Assembly (NCBI RefSeq): GCF_008693185.1
Contig: NZ_VXKN01000009.1
Span: forward strand, 1-64,000
Length of the DNA stretch: 64,000 bases
DNA from: Acinetobacter qingfengensis
Lineage (GTDB): Bacteria; Pseudomonadota; Gammaproteobacteria; Pseudomonadales; Moraxellaceae
Direction of reading: 5' to 3'
A model generated the notes under the pieces. The model ran no database searches. It was not told where the DNA came from and worked only from the letters and a program-made list of their open reading frames with translations. The translations under genes were made by a program, and so were the position numbers. Below are positions 1 through 9,176 of the stretch, one piece after another; position 1 is the stretch's first letter; each line of letters begins with the position of its first letter.

Positions 1-1
1 A

Positions 2-151
2 TTTTTTATTGGCACGATTTATATTATGTCACTGGAAACCGATACATTTGAAGCGCTTAAAGTCAGTCCAATCTGGTTTATTATTCTGATTATTGGATAT
101 TTTGGCTTCTATAAACCTAGATTGAAAGCAGTGGTAGACTCAAAAATTTAA
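2..151 (+). CDS. Amino acid permease, C-terminal end (partial)
   Basis: The gene is cut by the left edge; only the last 49 codons are present, ending in TAA at 149-151. The peptide has two hydrophobic stretches separated by a short polar loop (SLETDTFEALKVSP) and ends in a basic cytoplasmic tail. This pattern, a loop with a TPIWF-like motif before the last membrane helix, resembles the C-terminus of APC-family amino acid permeases of the AroP/ProY/GabP type. The substrate cannot be told. A terminator follows at 175-203. Confidence 0.6.
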   Translation, partial: FFIGTIYIMSLETDTFEALKVSPIWFIILIIGYFGFYKPRLKAVVDSKI

Positions 152-174
152 TGGATTAATTGGCAATTTAAAAG

Positions 175-203
175 GCCCAGTTTATATGGTACTGGGCTTT
201 TTT
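175..203 (+). terminator. Intrinsic terminator, probably bidirectional
   Basis: Stem GCCCAG (175-180) pairs with CTGGGC (192-197) over an 11-base loop, followed by a T run. A run of A lies just before the stem, so on the other strand it can also end the smpB transcript. It lies between the convergent permease and smpB genes. Confidence 0.8.
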
Positions 204-205
204 AT

Positions 206-682
206 TTAACGATGAAATATGCGTGCTTTATCACGTTGCCAGTCTCGATCTTTCTCGGTTTGACGTTTATCGTGTAACTGTTTACCTTTAACCAGTGCAA
301 TTTCCAGTTTGGCTAAATGACCTTTCCAGTAGCAGGCTAAAGGCACACAGGAATAACCTTTTTGATTAACAGCTCCTAGCAAGGTGTCGATTTGGCGACG
401 ATTGAGTAGCAACTTTCGGGTACGATTGGCTTCGGCAACCACATGTGTTGATGCAGAGAGTAGGGGCTGAATTTGTGCGCCAAACAAAAAAGCCTCATTA
501 TTTTTAAAAATAATATAACTTTCGACTAGACTCATGCGTCCTGCTCGCAGGGATTTTATTTCCCAGCCTTGTAATGAAAGTCCGGCTTCAAATTTTTCTT
601 CAATAAAATAGTCATGACGGGCCCGTTTGTTTTGAGCAATTGTGCCACCATTATTTTTTTTAACGACTTTCACATTGGACAT
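206..682 (-). CDS. smpB: SsrA-binding protein SmpB
   Basis: SmpB binds tmRNA and brings it to stalled ribosomes for trans-translation. The 158 residues match the usual family length. The N-terminal part has the conserved run NKRARHDY followed by [11 protein letters not shown] of the OB-fold core. The C-terminus is a strongly basic tail (KGKQLHDKR, then [17 protein letters not shown] residues) that folds in the decoding centre. The gene is divergent from coaD with about 150 bases between them and ends at the shared terminator at 175-203. No tmRNA gene is visible in the window. Confidence 0.96.
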   Translation of the reverse strand: MSNVKVVKKNNGGTIAQNKRARHDYFIEEKFEAGLSLQGWEIKSLRAGRMSLVESYIIFKNNEAFLFGAQIQPLLSASTHVVAEANRTRKLLLNRRQIDTLLGAVNQKGYSCVPLACYWKGHLAKLEIALVKGKQLHDKRQTEKDRDWQRDKARIFHR

Positions 683-818
683 AAAAACAATTTCTTCCGC
701 AAAAATAAACCTGAATCATTTGAAATGACAATGAATCATCAGTGTATTGACCAAACATTGTTTTTCATCATATAACAAAACAATGCGGACTTTAGATAAA
801 AAATCAAGTTTTTGCTAG

Positions 819-1613
<795 letters not shown>

Positions 1614-1636
1614 AAATTTTTGTTAAGATGTGCGCC

Positions 1637-1995
<359 letters not shown>

Positions 1996-2027
1996 CAGAT
2001 TTTTTGAAATTTTGGTGTAGATTTTTC

Positions 2028-2056
2028 TTGACGAAAGTTTTGGAAATCAAGATAAT
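2028..2056 (+). promoter_or_regulatory. Sigma-70 promoter of the tRNA-Met gene
   Basis: TTGACG (2028-2033), 17-base spacer, GATAAT (2051-2056), followed by a GC-rich stretch GCGCC that looks like the discriminator of stable-RNA promoters. The tRNA begins 15 bases after the -10 box. Confidence 0.85.
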
Positions 2057-2071
2057 GCGCCAACAGTTTTT

Positions 2072-2148
2072 GGCTATGTAGCTCAGTTGGTTAGAGCACA
2101 GCACTCATAATGCTGGGGTCACAGGTTCAAGTCCAGTCATAGCCACCA
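2072..2148 (+). tRNA. tRNA-Met (CAT), elongator type
   Basis: The 77-base cloverleaf has acceptor arms GGCTATG and CATAGCC, a D-arm AGCTCAGTTGGTTAGAGC, anticodon CAT in the loop CTCATAA, and an encoded CCA end. Similarity to enterobacterial metT supports elongator methionine rather than initiator. The T-stem (ACAGG/CCAGT) carries an A-A mismatch at its central pair. As I recall it, the E. coli elongator has a mismatch at the same pair. An Ile2 tRNA read through lysidine cannot be fully excluded. Confidence 0.93.
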
Positions 2149-2154
2149 TTTAAT

Positions 2155-2182
2155 AGATCATGCACCTGCATGATCTTTTTTT
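2155..2182 (+). terminator. Intrinsic terminator after tRNA-Met
   Basis: AGATCATGCA (2155-2164) and TGCATGATCT (2167-2176) form a perfect inverted repeat directly followed by a run of seven T. It begins seven bases after the tRNA. Confidence 0.9.
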
Positions 2183-2309
2183 ATGTGCAAAAAATGAAGC
2201 AAAATTACTTCATCGTAAGGGCATTCAACAGCATGTAATATTTCCAGAATGAATGCCCCTAATTTTGCTGTAGTTTAAATTGTTTTGTTAGGGAGTGTTC
2301 ACAATACAA

Positions 2310-2531
2310 TTATTGTGGATGTGATGGTGCATGTGTTGTATTGCTGTCAGTGGAACCTTGAGATGTGTCACCACTTGCAGGTTGCGCAGTTGCTATAGGA
2401 GCTTCAGAAGTATTAACGATAGTACCTTGCTGATCTGCTGCTTGAGAAGCATCGGTTGTCTGTGATTGAGCAAAAGTAGCAAAAGAAGTTGCAGAAAGTG
2501 CAGTGATTAATAAAGCATGAGTAAGTTTCAT
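2310..2531 (-). CDS. Small secreted Ser/Thr/Gln-rich protein
   Basis: I do not recognise a family. The 73-residue product starts with a clear signal peptide (MKLTHALLITALSATSFATFA, cleavage likely after AFA-like TFA at about residue 21). The mature part is about 50 residues of low complexity, rich in Ser, Thr, Gln, Ala and Asp, and ends in His/Pro. The open frame runs 64 codons further upstream, but the ATG at 2531 has an AAGGAT site six bases before it and begins the signal sequence, so it is the likely start. It has no cysteine, so it is not a lipoprotein. It is divergent from serC. Confidence 0.6.
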   Translation of the reverse strand: MKLTHALLITALSATSFATFAQSQTTDASQAADQQGTIVNTSEAPIATAQPASGDTSQGSTDSNTTHAPSHPQ

Positions 2532-2896
2532 AATGGCATCCTTAAATTTCATTGTATAAAAATGAGTCAAACTCCAAATTGGCATAAATTGGAAATAAAG
2601 ACTCTTTTGATATTCAGCGATTTTTGGCATCAACGCTGAATACGTTGCAAATGCTATAAAAGATACAGGAAATGATGAATACTTTTGACATGGGATTAAC
2701 ATAAAGGCATTGTAAAAATACAAAATACCCTGATTTGTTTTTTTACTGTGAAAAAATCATGATAATGTTTCCTTAAGTTTGTTAGTAAATATAACGATAT
2801 GTTGAAAAAATAATCTTTTGTTTTACTAATGGATTACATTTTGCTTAAAAATCCATGTAACTTAATTTATCTTGTTTTGTGTATTTGTAAAAAGCA

Positions 2897-2912
2897 AGTG
2901 ATCAAAATCACA
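2897..2912. promoter_or_regulatory. CRP/Vfr-like palindrome
   Basis: AGTGATCAAAATCACA contains the perfect inverted repeat GTGAT-CAAA-ATCAC. It differs from the CRP consensus half-sites (TGTGA-N6-TCACA) at one base only. Its centre is about 54 bases before the predicted serC start of transcription and it also lies upstream of the divergent secreted-protein gene. Function is inferred. Confidence 0.5.
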
Positions 2913-2943
2913 AAAGCTATAGAGAATAATGATTTTTGTAGAG

Positions 2944-2952
2944 TGCTAAAAT
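2944..2952 (+). promoter_or_regulatory. Extended -10 promoter of serC
   Basis: TGC followed by TAAAAT fits an extended -10 box (TGnTATAAT). No good -35 box is seen at 16-18 bases, which would fit an extended -10 or activator-dependent promoter. Confidence 0.4.
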
Positions 2953-3013
2953 ATGCTTAAATGTATTTTTTAAAATGTTTAGTATTCAAGACGAGTCACT
3001 TAAGGGAAATCTT

Positions 3014-4093
3014 ATGCGTGCCTATAATTTCTGTGCAGGACCTGCTGCATTACCTACCGCCGTATTGGAAAAAGCGCAACAAGAGTTGCTAGATTGGCAT
3101 GGTAAAGGCCTTTCCATTATGGAAATGAGTCATCGCAGTAAAGATTTTGTCGCTGTGGCAGAAAAAGCTGAAACTGATCTACGCCAATTACTGCATATTC
3201 CAGAAAATTATAAAATTCTATTTTTACAAGGTGGAGCTTCATTACAATTTTCAGCAATTCCATTAAATTTGCTAGGTAAAAATAATAAGGCAGATTATAT
3301 TCATACTGGTATTTGGTCTGAAAAGGCTTTAAAAGAAGCCAGGCGTTATGGCGAAATTAATGTGATTGAAGCCGGTACTGATGTTGATGGTAAAAAAGCC
3401 ATTACATCTCCAGAAACTTGGGCTTTATCAGATAATGCTGCTTATGTGCATTATGCCGAAAACGAAACGATTGGTGGTATACAATTTCCATTTATTCCAG
3501 ATGTTCAGGCACCTTTAGTTGCAGATTTATCTTCAAGTATTTTATCTGCACCATTGGATATTTCTAGATTTGGTTTAATTTATGCGGGCGCACAAAAGAA
3601 TATTGGTCCAGCAGGTTTAACCATTGTGATTGTCCGTGAGGATTTACTTGACCAAAGTAAGTTGGAAATTCCAAGTATCCTAAAATATGCAGATCAGGCA
3701 AAAAATGGTTCTATGGTCAATACGCCTGCAACTTATTCCTGGTATTTATCTGGTCTGGTTTTTGAATGGTTACTAGAACAAGGCGGTGTTGATGCTATTC
3801 ATAAAATTAATCAGCAAAAAGCCGAATTACTTTATGGTTATATTGATCAAAGTGAGTTTTATCAAAATCCAATTGCGTTAGATTACCGCTCAATTATGAA
3901 TGTGCCATTTACTTTGGCTGATGCAGCACTTGAAAAAACCTTTCTTGTTGAAGCAGAAAAACATCATTTACTTAATTTGGCAGGGCATCGTTCTGTTGGT
4001 GGTATGCGAGCAAGTATTTATAATGCTGTATCTTTAGACGGTGTACAAGCATTGGTTGATTTTATGCAGGATTTCGCTCGTCAACATGGTTAA
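3014..4093 (+). CDS. serC: Phosphoserine aminotransferase
   Basis: SerC is a PLP enzyme that makes 3-phosphoserine from 3-phosphohydroxypyruvate and glutamate, and serves the parallel step in pyridoxal phosphate synthesis. The ATG at 3014 ([14 protein letters not shown]) has AAGGG seven bases upstream and gives 359 residues, the family norm; the 13 codons before it are not part of the protein. The PLP lysine is in [12 protein letters not shown] near residue 196. The C-terminal [11 protein letters not shown] motif is the substrate-binding segment. It is transcribed alone and ends at the terminator at 4193-4219. PdxJ, which acts later in the same B6 pathway, is encoded at 39.8 kb. Confidence 0.96.
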   Translation: MRAYNFCAGPAALPTAVLEKAQQELLDWHGKGLSIMEMSHRSKDFVAVAEKAETDLRQLLHIPENYKILFLQGGASLQFSAIPLNLLGKNNKADYIHTGIWSEKALKEARRYGEINVIEAGTDVDGKKAITSPETWALSDNAAYVHYAENETIGGIQFPFIPDVQAPLVADLSSSILSAPLDISRFGLIYAGAQKNIGPAGLTIVIVREDLLDQSKLEIPSILKYADQAKNGSMVNTPATYSWYLSGLVFEWLLEQGGVDAIHKINQQKAELLYGYIDQSEFYQNPIALDYRSIMNVPFTLADAALEKTFLVEAEKHHLLNLAGHRSVGGMRASIYNAVSLDGVQALVDFMQDFARQHG

Positions 4094-4192
4094 TTAAAAA
4101 TTCTTTTGAAAAAATATCTATGCATTAAATTCCTTCTTATTAGTGGGGGAATTTAATGGATTTTACAAAGATGATAAATTATATCTGTAAAA

Positions 4193-4219
4193 AAAAATCG
4201 GCATATTGCCGATTTTTTA
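4193..4219. terminator. Bidirectional terminator between serC and the 46-residue protein
   Basis: ATCGGCA (4197-4203) and TGCCGAT (4207-4213) form a tight hairpin with a three-base loop, preceded by a long A run and followed by a T run. It can end both convergent transcripts. Confidence 0.85.
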
Positions 4220-4240
4220 TGTTTGCTGTTGATATAGAGT

Positions 4241-4381
4241 TTAAAAAATAAACTGATGTAAAAACCATGCACATAAAATACTACCTAAAATAAAAAATAA
4301 AACAGAAAACTTATCCAGTTTTAGATCAGATAGAAGTAGCGAAGTCATATTGCTCTGTGGCTGTTGGACATTACTTTTCAT
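4241..4381 (-). CDS. Small single-pass membrane protein (46 residues)
   Basis: ATG at 4381, stop TAA at 4241-4243. An AAAGG lies seven bases before the start. The product has a polar N-terminus (MKSNVQQPQSNMTSLLLSDLKLDK) and one hydrophobic helix from about residue 25 to 46 (FSVLFFILGSILCAWFLHQF). It follows the 309-residue protein gene by 34 bases on the same strand, and the terminator comes right after it, so the two form an operon. No family is recognised. It may be a small membrane partner of its neighbour. Confidence 0.6.
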   Translation of the reverse strand: MKSNVQQPQSNMTSLLLSDLKLDKFSVLFFILGSILCAWFLHQFIF

Positions 4382-4415
4382 TGTTATGCCTTTTTTAATT
4401 GCCTAAAAAGTGTGC

Positions 4416-5345
4416 TTAGTTTTCAATTTTGTCATATATTTTAAATTGAATCCAGATATTCCCACGAATATATTGCCCAATTTTAAATTGATTTTTCGCT
4501 TCTGGATAAGCAAGGCGTAAAATAACAGGTTGACTATTTTCTTCTCGCATAATGGCAACATCATATAAGATAAATTTTTTATCCATAAAGACGCTTGAAG
4601 TTTTACCAACAATATCACCCTGAAACCAAGCTTCATCTTCCTGTCCAATACTTTCACCATATAAATAGGCGACCATTTTGGATATATCCAGTGTGACAGG
4701 CATTTCATCTTCAGGACAACTAGGTTGCCATGCTGCCAATTGGTCCTGTAAATCATCCGGTGTTTCACCATGATTTTTGGACAAAATATCATTGAGCGCA
4801 CGATGATGGCGAATAGCGGCAGGATCTTCGATCAGCATAGTTTCTTTATCGGGCACTTGTTCCAGATTATATGCCCAAGCATTAACCTCGATATTATATG
4901 AGATGTTGCGTTGATATTGTTTTTGATTAACCGCATATAAGGCATCATAACCATAAATAACGCTGCCATTGTCCAATTCCAGTCTTAATACTGCTTCACA
5001 ATTTTCAGGACAAGATAGTATTCTGGAAATTTTCGCACTTAATCGATAAGGACTTTGTAATACTGGAAATGCGGTAATTAAATGTTTAGGTTTATGATTT
5101 TTTACTGCAATTAGCTGAGTGATTTGAATGGTGTCTTGCGGCCCCTGTAACAGCCAGATATTTTGTGGTAAATCTTGCTCATCCTGACATAGTCCGAAAG
5201 GAAAATTGGCTGCATCCAATGCAGTGTGAAGCCATAAACCAACATCCTGATCAGGTTGTGATGTGAGAATTTTCCAGTGCTCTGCATGACCACCAAAATT
5301 ATCACATTTAATTTCGATCATTTCTGGTTGTTGCTTTATGTTCAT
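4416..5345 (-). CDS. Conserved hypothetical protein, 309 residues
   Basis: I do not recognise this protein. It has no signal peptide and no membrane helix and is acidic, so it is probably cytoplasmic. Two segments look beta-rich: residues about 110-170, ending in NIEVNAWAYNLE, and about 240-309, ending in NIWIQFKIYDK. Between them is a helical, charged region (AAIRHHRALNDILSKNHGET...). The two beta-rich parts end alike and may be repeats of one fold. The ATG at 5345 has only a weak GGA upstream. It forms an operon with the small membrane protein gene that follows. Confidence 0.7.
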   Translation of the reverse strand: MNIKQQPEMIEIKCDNFGGHAEHWKILTSQPDQDVGLWLHTALDAANFPFGLCQDEQDLPQNIWLLQGPQDTIQITQLIAVKNHKPKHLITAFPVLQSPYRLSAKISRILSCPENCEAVLRLELDNGSVIYGYDALYAVNQKQYQRNISYNIEVNAWAYNLEQVPDKETMLIEDPAAIRHHRALNDILSKNHGETPDDLQDQLAAWQPSCPEDEMPVTLDISKMVAYLYGESIGQEDEAWFQGDIVGKTSSVFMDKKFILYDVAIMREENSQPVILRLAYPEAKNQFKIGQYIRGNIWIQFKIYDKIEN

Positions 5346-5516
5346 AATGGTCCAGTTTAAATAACTTGTTATATTTTATATAAAATAAGGAAAAGTCTGT
5401 TTTTTTCAAGGGGCAAAGCGTAATTTAAATGCTTGACTAATTTAAAAATAAAATAAAGTACTTAAAAAATTAGCTTTTGGGGTTGATGAGTAAAGGTCTG
5501 AATACTGAAATTCAGC

Positions 5517-5522
5517 TATAAT
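5517..5522 (+). promoter_or_regulatory. Possible -10 box for the yaiI-like gene
   Basis: A perfect TATAAT lies 27 bases before the ATG at 5550. No clear -35 box is seen at the right distance. A short palindrome CTGAAATTCAG lies just before it. Confidence 0.4.
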
Positions 5523-5549
5523 ATAACCTGCCAACCGTAATAGAAAACA

Positions 5550-6053
5550 ATGATGTCCCTTTCCCCCGCGTTTCAATTATGGGTAGATGCTGATGCTCTG
5601 CCAAATCTACTTAAAGATATTATTTTGCGTGCTTCTGATCGTTTTCAGCTTAACGTGGTTTTTGTCGCCAATCAGACCCTAAATATTCAAAGATCCCAGC
5701 GTATTCAGTGTTTACAGGTTATGGCTGGTGCAGATGAAGCAGATAAAGCTATTGTGGAAAAAATGCAAGCTGAAGATATTGTGGTGACTCAAGATATTCC
5801 GCTTGCAGCACAGGTCATTGAAAAAGGTGGAATCGCAATTCATCCTCGTGGAGAGATTTTTACCCAGTTCAATATTAAAGCTCGATTACATTTAAGGGAT
5901 TTTATGGATACGTTGCGTGGTGCAGGTGTGCAGACTGGTGGTCCTGCGGCAATGAATGAGCGAGATAAACGGGAGTTTTCCAACGCACTGGAACAAACGA
6001 TTCGTAAACAATTACAAAAACAAAAAAATTCTCGGAATTTTTCATGCAAATGA
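5550..6053 (+). CDS. YaiI/YqxD family protein (DUF188)
   Basis: 167 residues, full length for the UPF0178/DUF188 family. It opens with [10 protein letters not shown], the Asp-rich motif characteristic of the family, and carries [18 protein letters not shown] and [15 protein letters not shown] near the middle. The fold is thought to be related to PIN/NYN nuclease domains, but no activity is established. Start at 5550 or at the next codon (ATG ATG). The stop overlaps the start of the EamA gene by ten bases. Confidence 0.9.
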   Translation: MMSLSPAFQLWVDADALPNLLKDIILRASDRFQLNVVFVANQTLNIQRSQRIQCLQVMAGADEADKAIVEKMQAEDIVVTQDIPLAAQVIEKGGIAIHPRGEIFTQFNIKARLHLRDFMDTLRGAGVQTGGPAAMNERDKREFSNALEQTIRKQLQKQKNSRNFSCK

Positions 6054-6964
6054 GTCAACGTAATGCCATTGTTACCTATGGTTTACTGATTTTAATCTGG
6101 TCTTCTACACCACTGGCGATTGTCTGGAGTACAGAAACGATTCCTGCTTTATGGGCAATGGTGATCCGTTTTTTTCTGGCAGCACCTTTGGCAATGCTAT
6201 TATTGTTGATTTTTAAAACACCAATTCAACTTGATAAACAAGCATGTCTAAGTTATCTCGCTGGTAGTTTAAGTTTGATTGGATCGCAATTTTTTACCTA
6301 TCTTGCCACGGAATATTTATCTTCTGGCATGATTGCATTAATGTTTGGTTTATCTCCGATGATTGCGGGCTTAATCGGGGTCATTTGGTTTAATATACAT
6401 CTATCAGGATTACAGTGGTTTGGCATGTTGGTATCTCTGATCGGGCTGGCGAGTGTATGTTTACTAGCACAACAATCCATGCATTTTAGTATTTTTGGCA
6501 TTATTTTAATGTTGCTGAGTGTATCGGTATATTGCTCTTCAATTTATTTTGTTAAAAAAATTGCCGCAGATGTAAAACCGTTTGTGCAGGCAACAGGCTC
6601 AATTGTTTGTTCATCATTATTGGCTTTGTTGTTGATTCCTTTTATCTGGCATGATCTACCCGTTACTTTGCCATCATTTAAATCCATGTTTGCAGTGGCT
6701 TATACCGTCATTATTGCCTCTTTGCTGGCTATGTTTTGTTATTTCAAACTAGTACAAAATATTTCGGCAACTACAATTTCTTTAACCAATGTACTTACAC
6801 CAATTTTGGCATTGGTCGTGGGGGTGACTCTGAATCATGAACATTTATCGGTGTCAGTATATTTTGGAGTAGCGGTGATTTTCTTTGGACTAGCTCTATA
6901 TTTCTGGCGAGATATTCAGATGATGTTAAGACAGCGACTGGATCGTAGCAGCATCAAAAATTAA
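6044..6964 (+). CDS. EamA-family (DMT) transporter
   Basis: 306 residues with about ten hydrophobic helices arranged as two EamA repeats, first about residues 10-140, second about 150-290. Proteins of this drug/metabolite transporter superfamily export amino acids or other small metabolites. The substrate is not predictable. It starts at ATG 6044 (or 6050) inside the end of the yaiI-like gene, so translation is probably coupled. The 200 bases after it hold the lolC leader. Confidence 0.9.
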   Translation: MQMSQRNAIVTYGLLILIWSSTPLAIVWSTETIPALWAMVIRFFLAAPLAMLLLLIFKTPIQLDKQACLSYLAGSLSLIGSQFFTYLATEYLSSGMIALMFGLSPMIAGLIGVIWFNIHLSGLQWFGMLVSLIGLASVCLLAQQSMHFSIFGIILMLLSVSVYCSSIYFVKKIAADVKPFVQATGSIVCSSLLALLLIPFIWHDLPVTLPSFKSMFAVAYTVIIASLLAMFCYFKLVQNISATTISLTNVLTPILALVVGVTLNHEHLSVSVYFGVAVIFFGLALYFWRDIQMMLRQRLDRSSIKN

Positions 6965-7060
6965 TTCAACATGGTCGATGGCAAATCGTGAATGATGAAT
7001 TTGTTTAAATTGTGCAAGTATGGGGAAATCTCATGCTAACATGCTGCTCAATGCGTATGC

Positions 7061-7136
7061 TGTGGTTTTTTAAACAATAATGACCACATTATGAAAGACG
7101 ATAAGCCTTGCAGTGTCATGTCAGTTGCACTGCAAG
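7061..7136 (+). promoter_or_regulatory. Two hairpins in the lolC leader
   Basis: TGTGGT (7061-7066) can pair with ACCACA (7083-7088). Directly after it, CTTGCAGTG (7107-7115) and CACTGCAAG (7128-7136) form a perfect 9-bp stem over a 12-base loop. Neither is followed by a T run. The second ends 28 bases before the lolC ATG. A role in lolCD expression is inferred only. Confidence 0.35.
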
Positions 7137-7164
7137 AACATTTGATTATTTCGGATAAGGTCGT

Positions 7165-8400
7165 ATGTTTAAACCGATCTCATTATTTATAGGGTTACGT
7201 TATACACGGGCTCGAAAAAGCAATCACTTCCTGTCTTTTTTTGCAGTGGTGTCAACCATTGGTTTGATGCTGGGTGTTGCCGTCCTGATTACAGTGTTAT
7301 CTGTGATGAATGGTTTTGATCGCGAATTAAAAAATCGTATTTTGGGTATGGTGCCACAGGTAACGATTTCATCTAATCAGATCATCACGGATTGGCAGCA
7401 ACAAATTCCACAATTGGAAAAATATTCACATGTGGTTGCTGCTGCACCATTTACACAATTGCAGGGTATGATCACCGCACAGGGACAGGTTGCCGGAATG
7501 GTGATCAATGGTATTGATCCCAAATATGAACCTAAAGTTTCAGTCATTCAAAACTTTATGGCACAAGGTTCCCTTAATGATCTTAAGCAAGGTGAATTTG
7601 GGATTGTGCTGGGTAAAAAAATGGCAGATGCCATGGGTTTACAGCAAGGTGACAAGGTGACGGTTGTTTTACCGGAAGCCACGCCAACACCTGCCGGTGT
7701 TGTACCACGATTCAAGCGATTTACGATTGTCGGAATTTTTGATACTGGTGCTGAAGTAGATGGCATGATGGCTTATGTCGATTTAAATGATGCTGCCGCC
7801 TTATTACGTTTACCAAATGGTGCGCAAAGTATTCGTTTAAAGCTGGATGATATTTTTGCTGCCCCAGAAGTCGTACAGGATGTACTAAAAGACAGACCAG
7901 CTTCTTACTATGGTTCTGATTGGACCTATACACATGGTAGCTTGTTTAGTGCTATTCAAATGGAAAAAGCCATGATTGGCTTATTACTGTTTATGATTGT
8001 ATTGGTTGCAGTATTTAATATTGTGTCCTCTCTGGTTATGACAGTTGCCGATAAAAAAGCTGATATTGCCATTTTGCGAACATTAGGTGCATCACCCTCA
8101 ACTATTGTTAAAATTTTTATGGTACAAGGCACTGTAATTGGTGCGATTGGAACGTTATCCGGTGCAGTATTGGGTGTTATTTTGGGATCATCCATCAGTG
8201 CCATTTTAGGCTGGGTGAATAATGCTTTTGGTTTAAACTTATTTGCGGCTTATTTTATTAATTATTTACCTTCACAAGTTGAAGTATCAGATGTATTAAC
8301 GATTGTTGTTGCTTCTTTATTATTGAGTTTTGTTGCAACAATTTATCCAGCAATGCGTGCAGCAAAAATTCAGCCAGCGGAGGCCTTACGCTATGAGTAA
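7165..8400 (+). CDS. lolC: Lipoprotein-releasing ABC transporter permease LolC/LolE
   Basis: Inner-membrane permease that extracts lipoproteins for transfer to LolA. 411 residues. It begins with the typical FIGLRYTRARKSNHFLSF element, has one N-terminal helix (about 28-50), a large periplasmic domain (about 50-265), and three C-terminal helices (about 270-400). The FtsX-like end carries DIAILRTLGASP, which contacts the ATPase. Only one permease gene is present next to lolD, so the transporter may work as a homodimer (LolF type). It overlaps lolD by eight bases. Confidence 0.95.
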   Translation: MFKPISLFIGLRYTRARKSNHFLSFFAVVSTIGLMLGVAVLITVLSVMNGFDRELKNRILGMVPQVTISSNQIITDWQQQIPQLEKYSHVVAAAPFTQLQGMITAQGQVAGMVINGIDPKYEPKVSVIQNFMAQGSLNDLKQGEFGIVLGKKMADAMGLQQGDKVTVVLPEATPTPAGVVPRFKRFTIVGIFDTGAEVDGMMAYVDLNDAAALLRLPNGAQSIRLKLDDIFAAPEVVQDVLKDRPASYYGSDWTYTHGSLFSAIQMEKAMIGLLLFMIVLVAVFNIVSSLVMTVADKKADIAILRTLGASPSTIVKIFMVQGTVIGAIGTLSGAVLGVILGSSISAILGWVNNAFGLNLFAAYFINYLPSQVEVSDVLTIVVASLLLSFVATIYPAMRAAKIQPAEALRYE

Positions 8401-9076
8401 CATTGTACTGGAAGGTCAAAATTTGCATCGTAGCTTTGATGATGGACGTAATAAAGTTGATGTCTTGCGTGGTATTCAGTTACAGGTACATCGTGGTGAA
8501 TTTGTTGCGGTGATTGGTGCCAGTGGTTCTGGAAAAAGCACTTTACTGCATGTACTTGGTGGGCTGGATAGTCCGACAGAAGGGCAGGTTTTCTTGAATG
8601 GTCAGCGTTTTGATCATTTGGATGAAACTACACGGGGAAATTTACGTAATCAGCATTTAGGTTTTGTTTATCAATTTCATCATCTTTTACCGGAATTTAC
8701 TGCACTGGAAAATGTGGCAATGCCTTTAATGTTACGTGCCGATAGCCAGTTTAAACAGGTCAAGCTCAAGGCAGAAAAGTTATTGGAACAGGTGGGTTTG
8801 TCACATCGTATGGATCATAAACCCGGTGAATTATCAGGTGGTGAACGACAACGTGTGGCATTGGCTCGTGCATTGGTAACAGATCCTGATCTTGTACTGG
8901 CAGATGAGCCAACAGGTAATCTGGATGTAGATACGGCAAAAGGAATTTTTGATTTATTACGTGATTTACAGAAACAGCGTAATATGGCCATGCTGATTGT
9001 GACTCATGATCAATCACTAGCGCATTCAGCTGATCGAATTCTACAAATGCGTGACGGTGTTTGGGATACGCTGTAA
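8393..9076 (+). CDS. lolD: Lipoprotein-releasing ABC transporter ATPase LolD
   Basis: 227 residues from the ATG at 8393, which has GGAGG eight bases upstream and overlaps the lolC stop. A longer open frame begins at 8330 on a TTG inside lolC and is not likely used. Walker A is GASGSGKST (about residues 42-50), the signature is LSGGERQRVALARAL, Walker B is LVLADEPTGNLD and the H-loop is VTHDQ. Together with LolC it powers lipoprotein release from the inner membrane. Confidence 0.96.
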   Translation: MSNIVLEGQNLHRSFDDGRNKVDVLRGIQLQVHRGEFVAVIGASGSGKSTLLHVLGGLDSPTEGQVFLNGQRFDHLDETTRGNLRNQHLGFVYQFHHLLPEFTALENVAMPLMLRADSQFKQVKLKAEKLLEQVGLSHRMDHKPGELSGGERQRVALARALVTDPDLVLADEPTGNLDVDTAKGIFDLLRDLQKQRNMAMLIVTHDQSLAHSADRILQMRDGVWDTL

Positions 9077-9104
9077 AAAGTCATATAAAACACTGAAAAA
9101 ATTG

Positions 9105-9136
9105 GGTTAATCTTGTTTCATTCAGGATTAACCTTT
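9105..9136 (+). terminator. Weak terminator after lolCD
   Basis: GGTTAATC (9105-9112) pairs with GATTAACC (9126-9133) over a 13-base loop, followed by only three T. It lies between lolD and comEC. Confidence 0.5.
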
Positions 9137-9176
9137 ATAACATCAAATAACGTGGAAAAAATAATAAAGATGTTCA

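Larger units (their letters stand above)
2532..3013. other. Divergent intergenic region upstream of serC
   Basis: This stretch of about 480 bases has no convincing gene. It is very AT-rich and holds the leader of the small secreted protein on the minus strand, a CRP/Vfr-like palindrome at 2897-2912 and the probable serC promoter at 2944-2952. Open frames here (the upstream extension of the secreted protein, and 13 extra codons before serC) lack ribosome binding sites. Confidence 0.6.

Noticed and set aside
2310..2723. 137-codon version of the secreted protein
   Set aside because: The upstream 64 codons look like untranslated AT-rich leader; the ATG at 2531 begins a signal peptide and has an SD site.
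4403..4801. 132-codon open frame on the minus strand
   Set aside because: It is an out-of-frame shadow of the 309-residue gene on the same strand.
6044..6053. Possible frameshift between the YaiI-like and EamA genes
   Set aside because: The two proteins are complete and belong to unrelated families; the ten-base overlap is a normal stop/start overlap.
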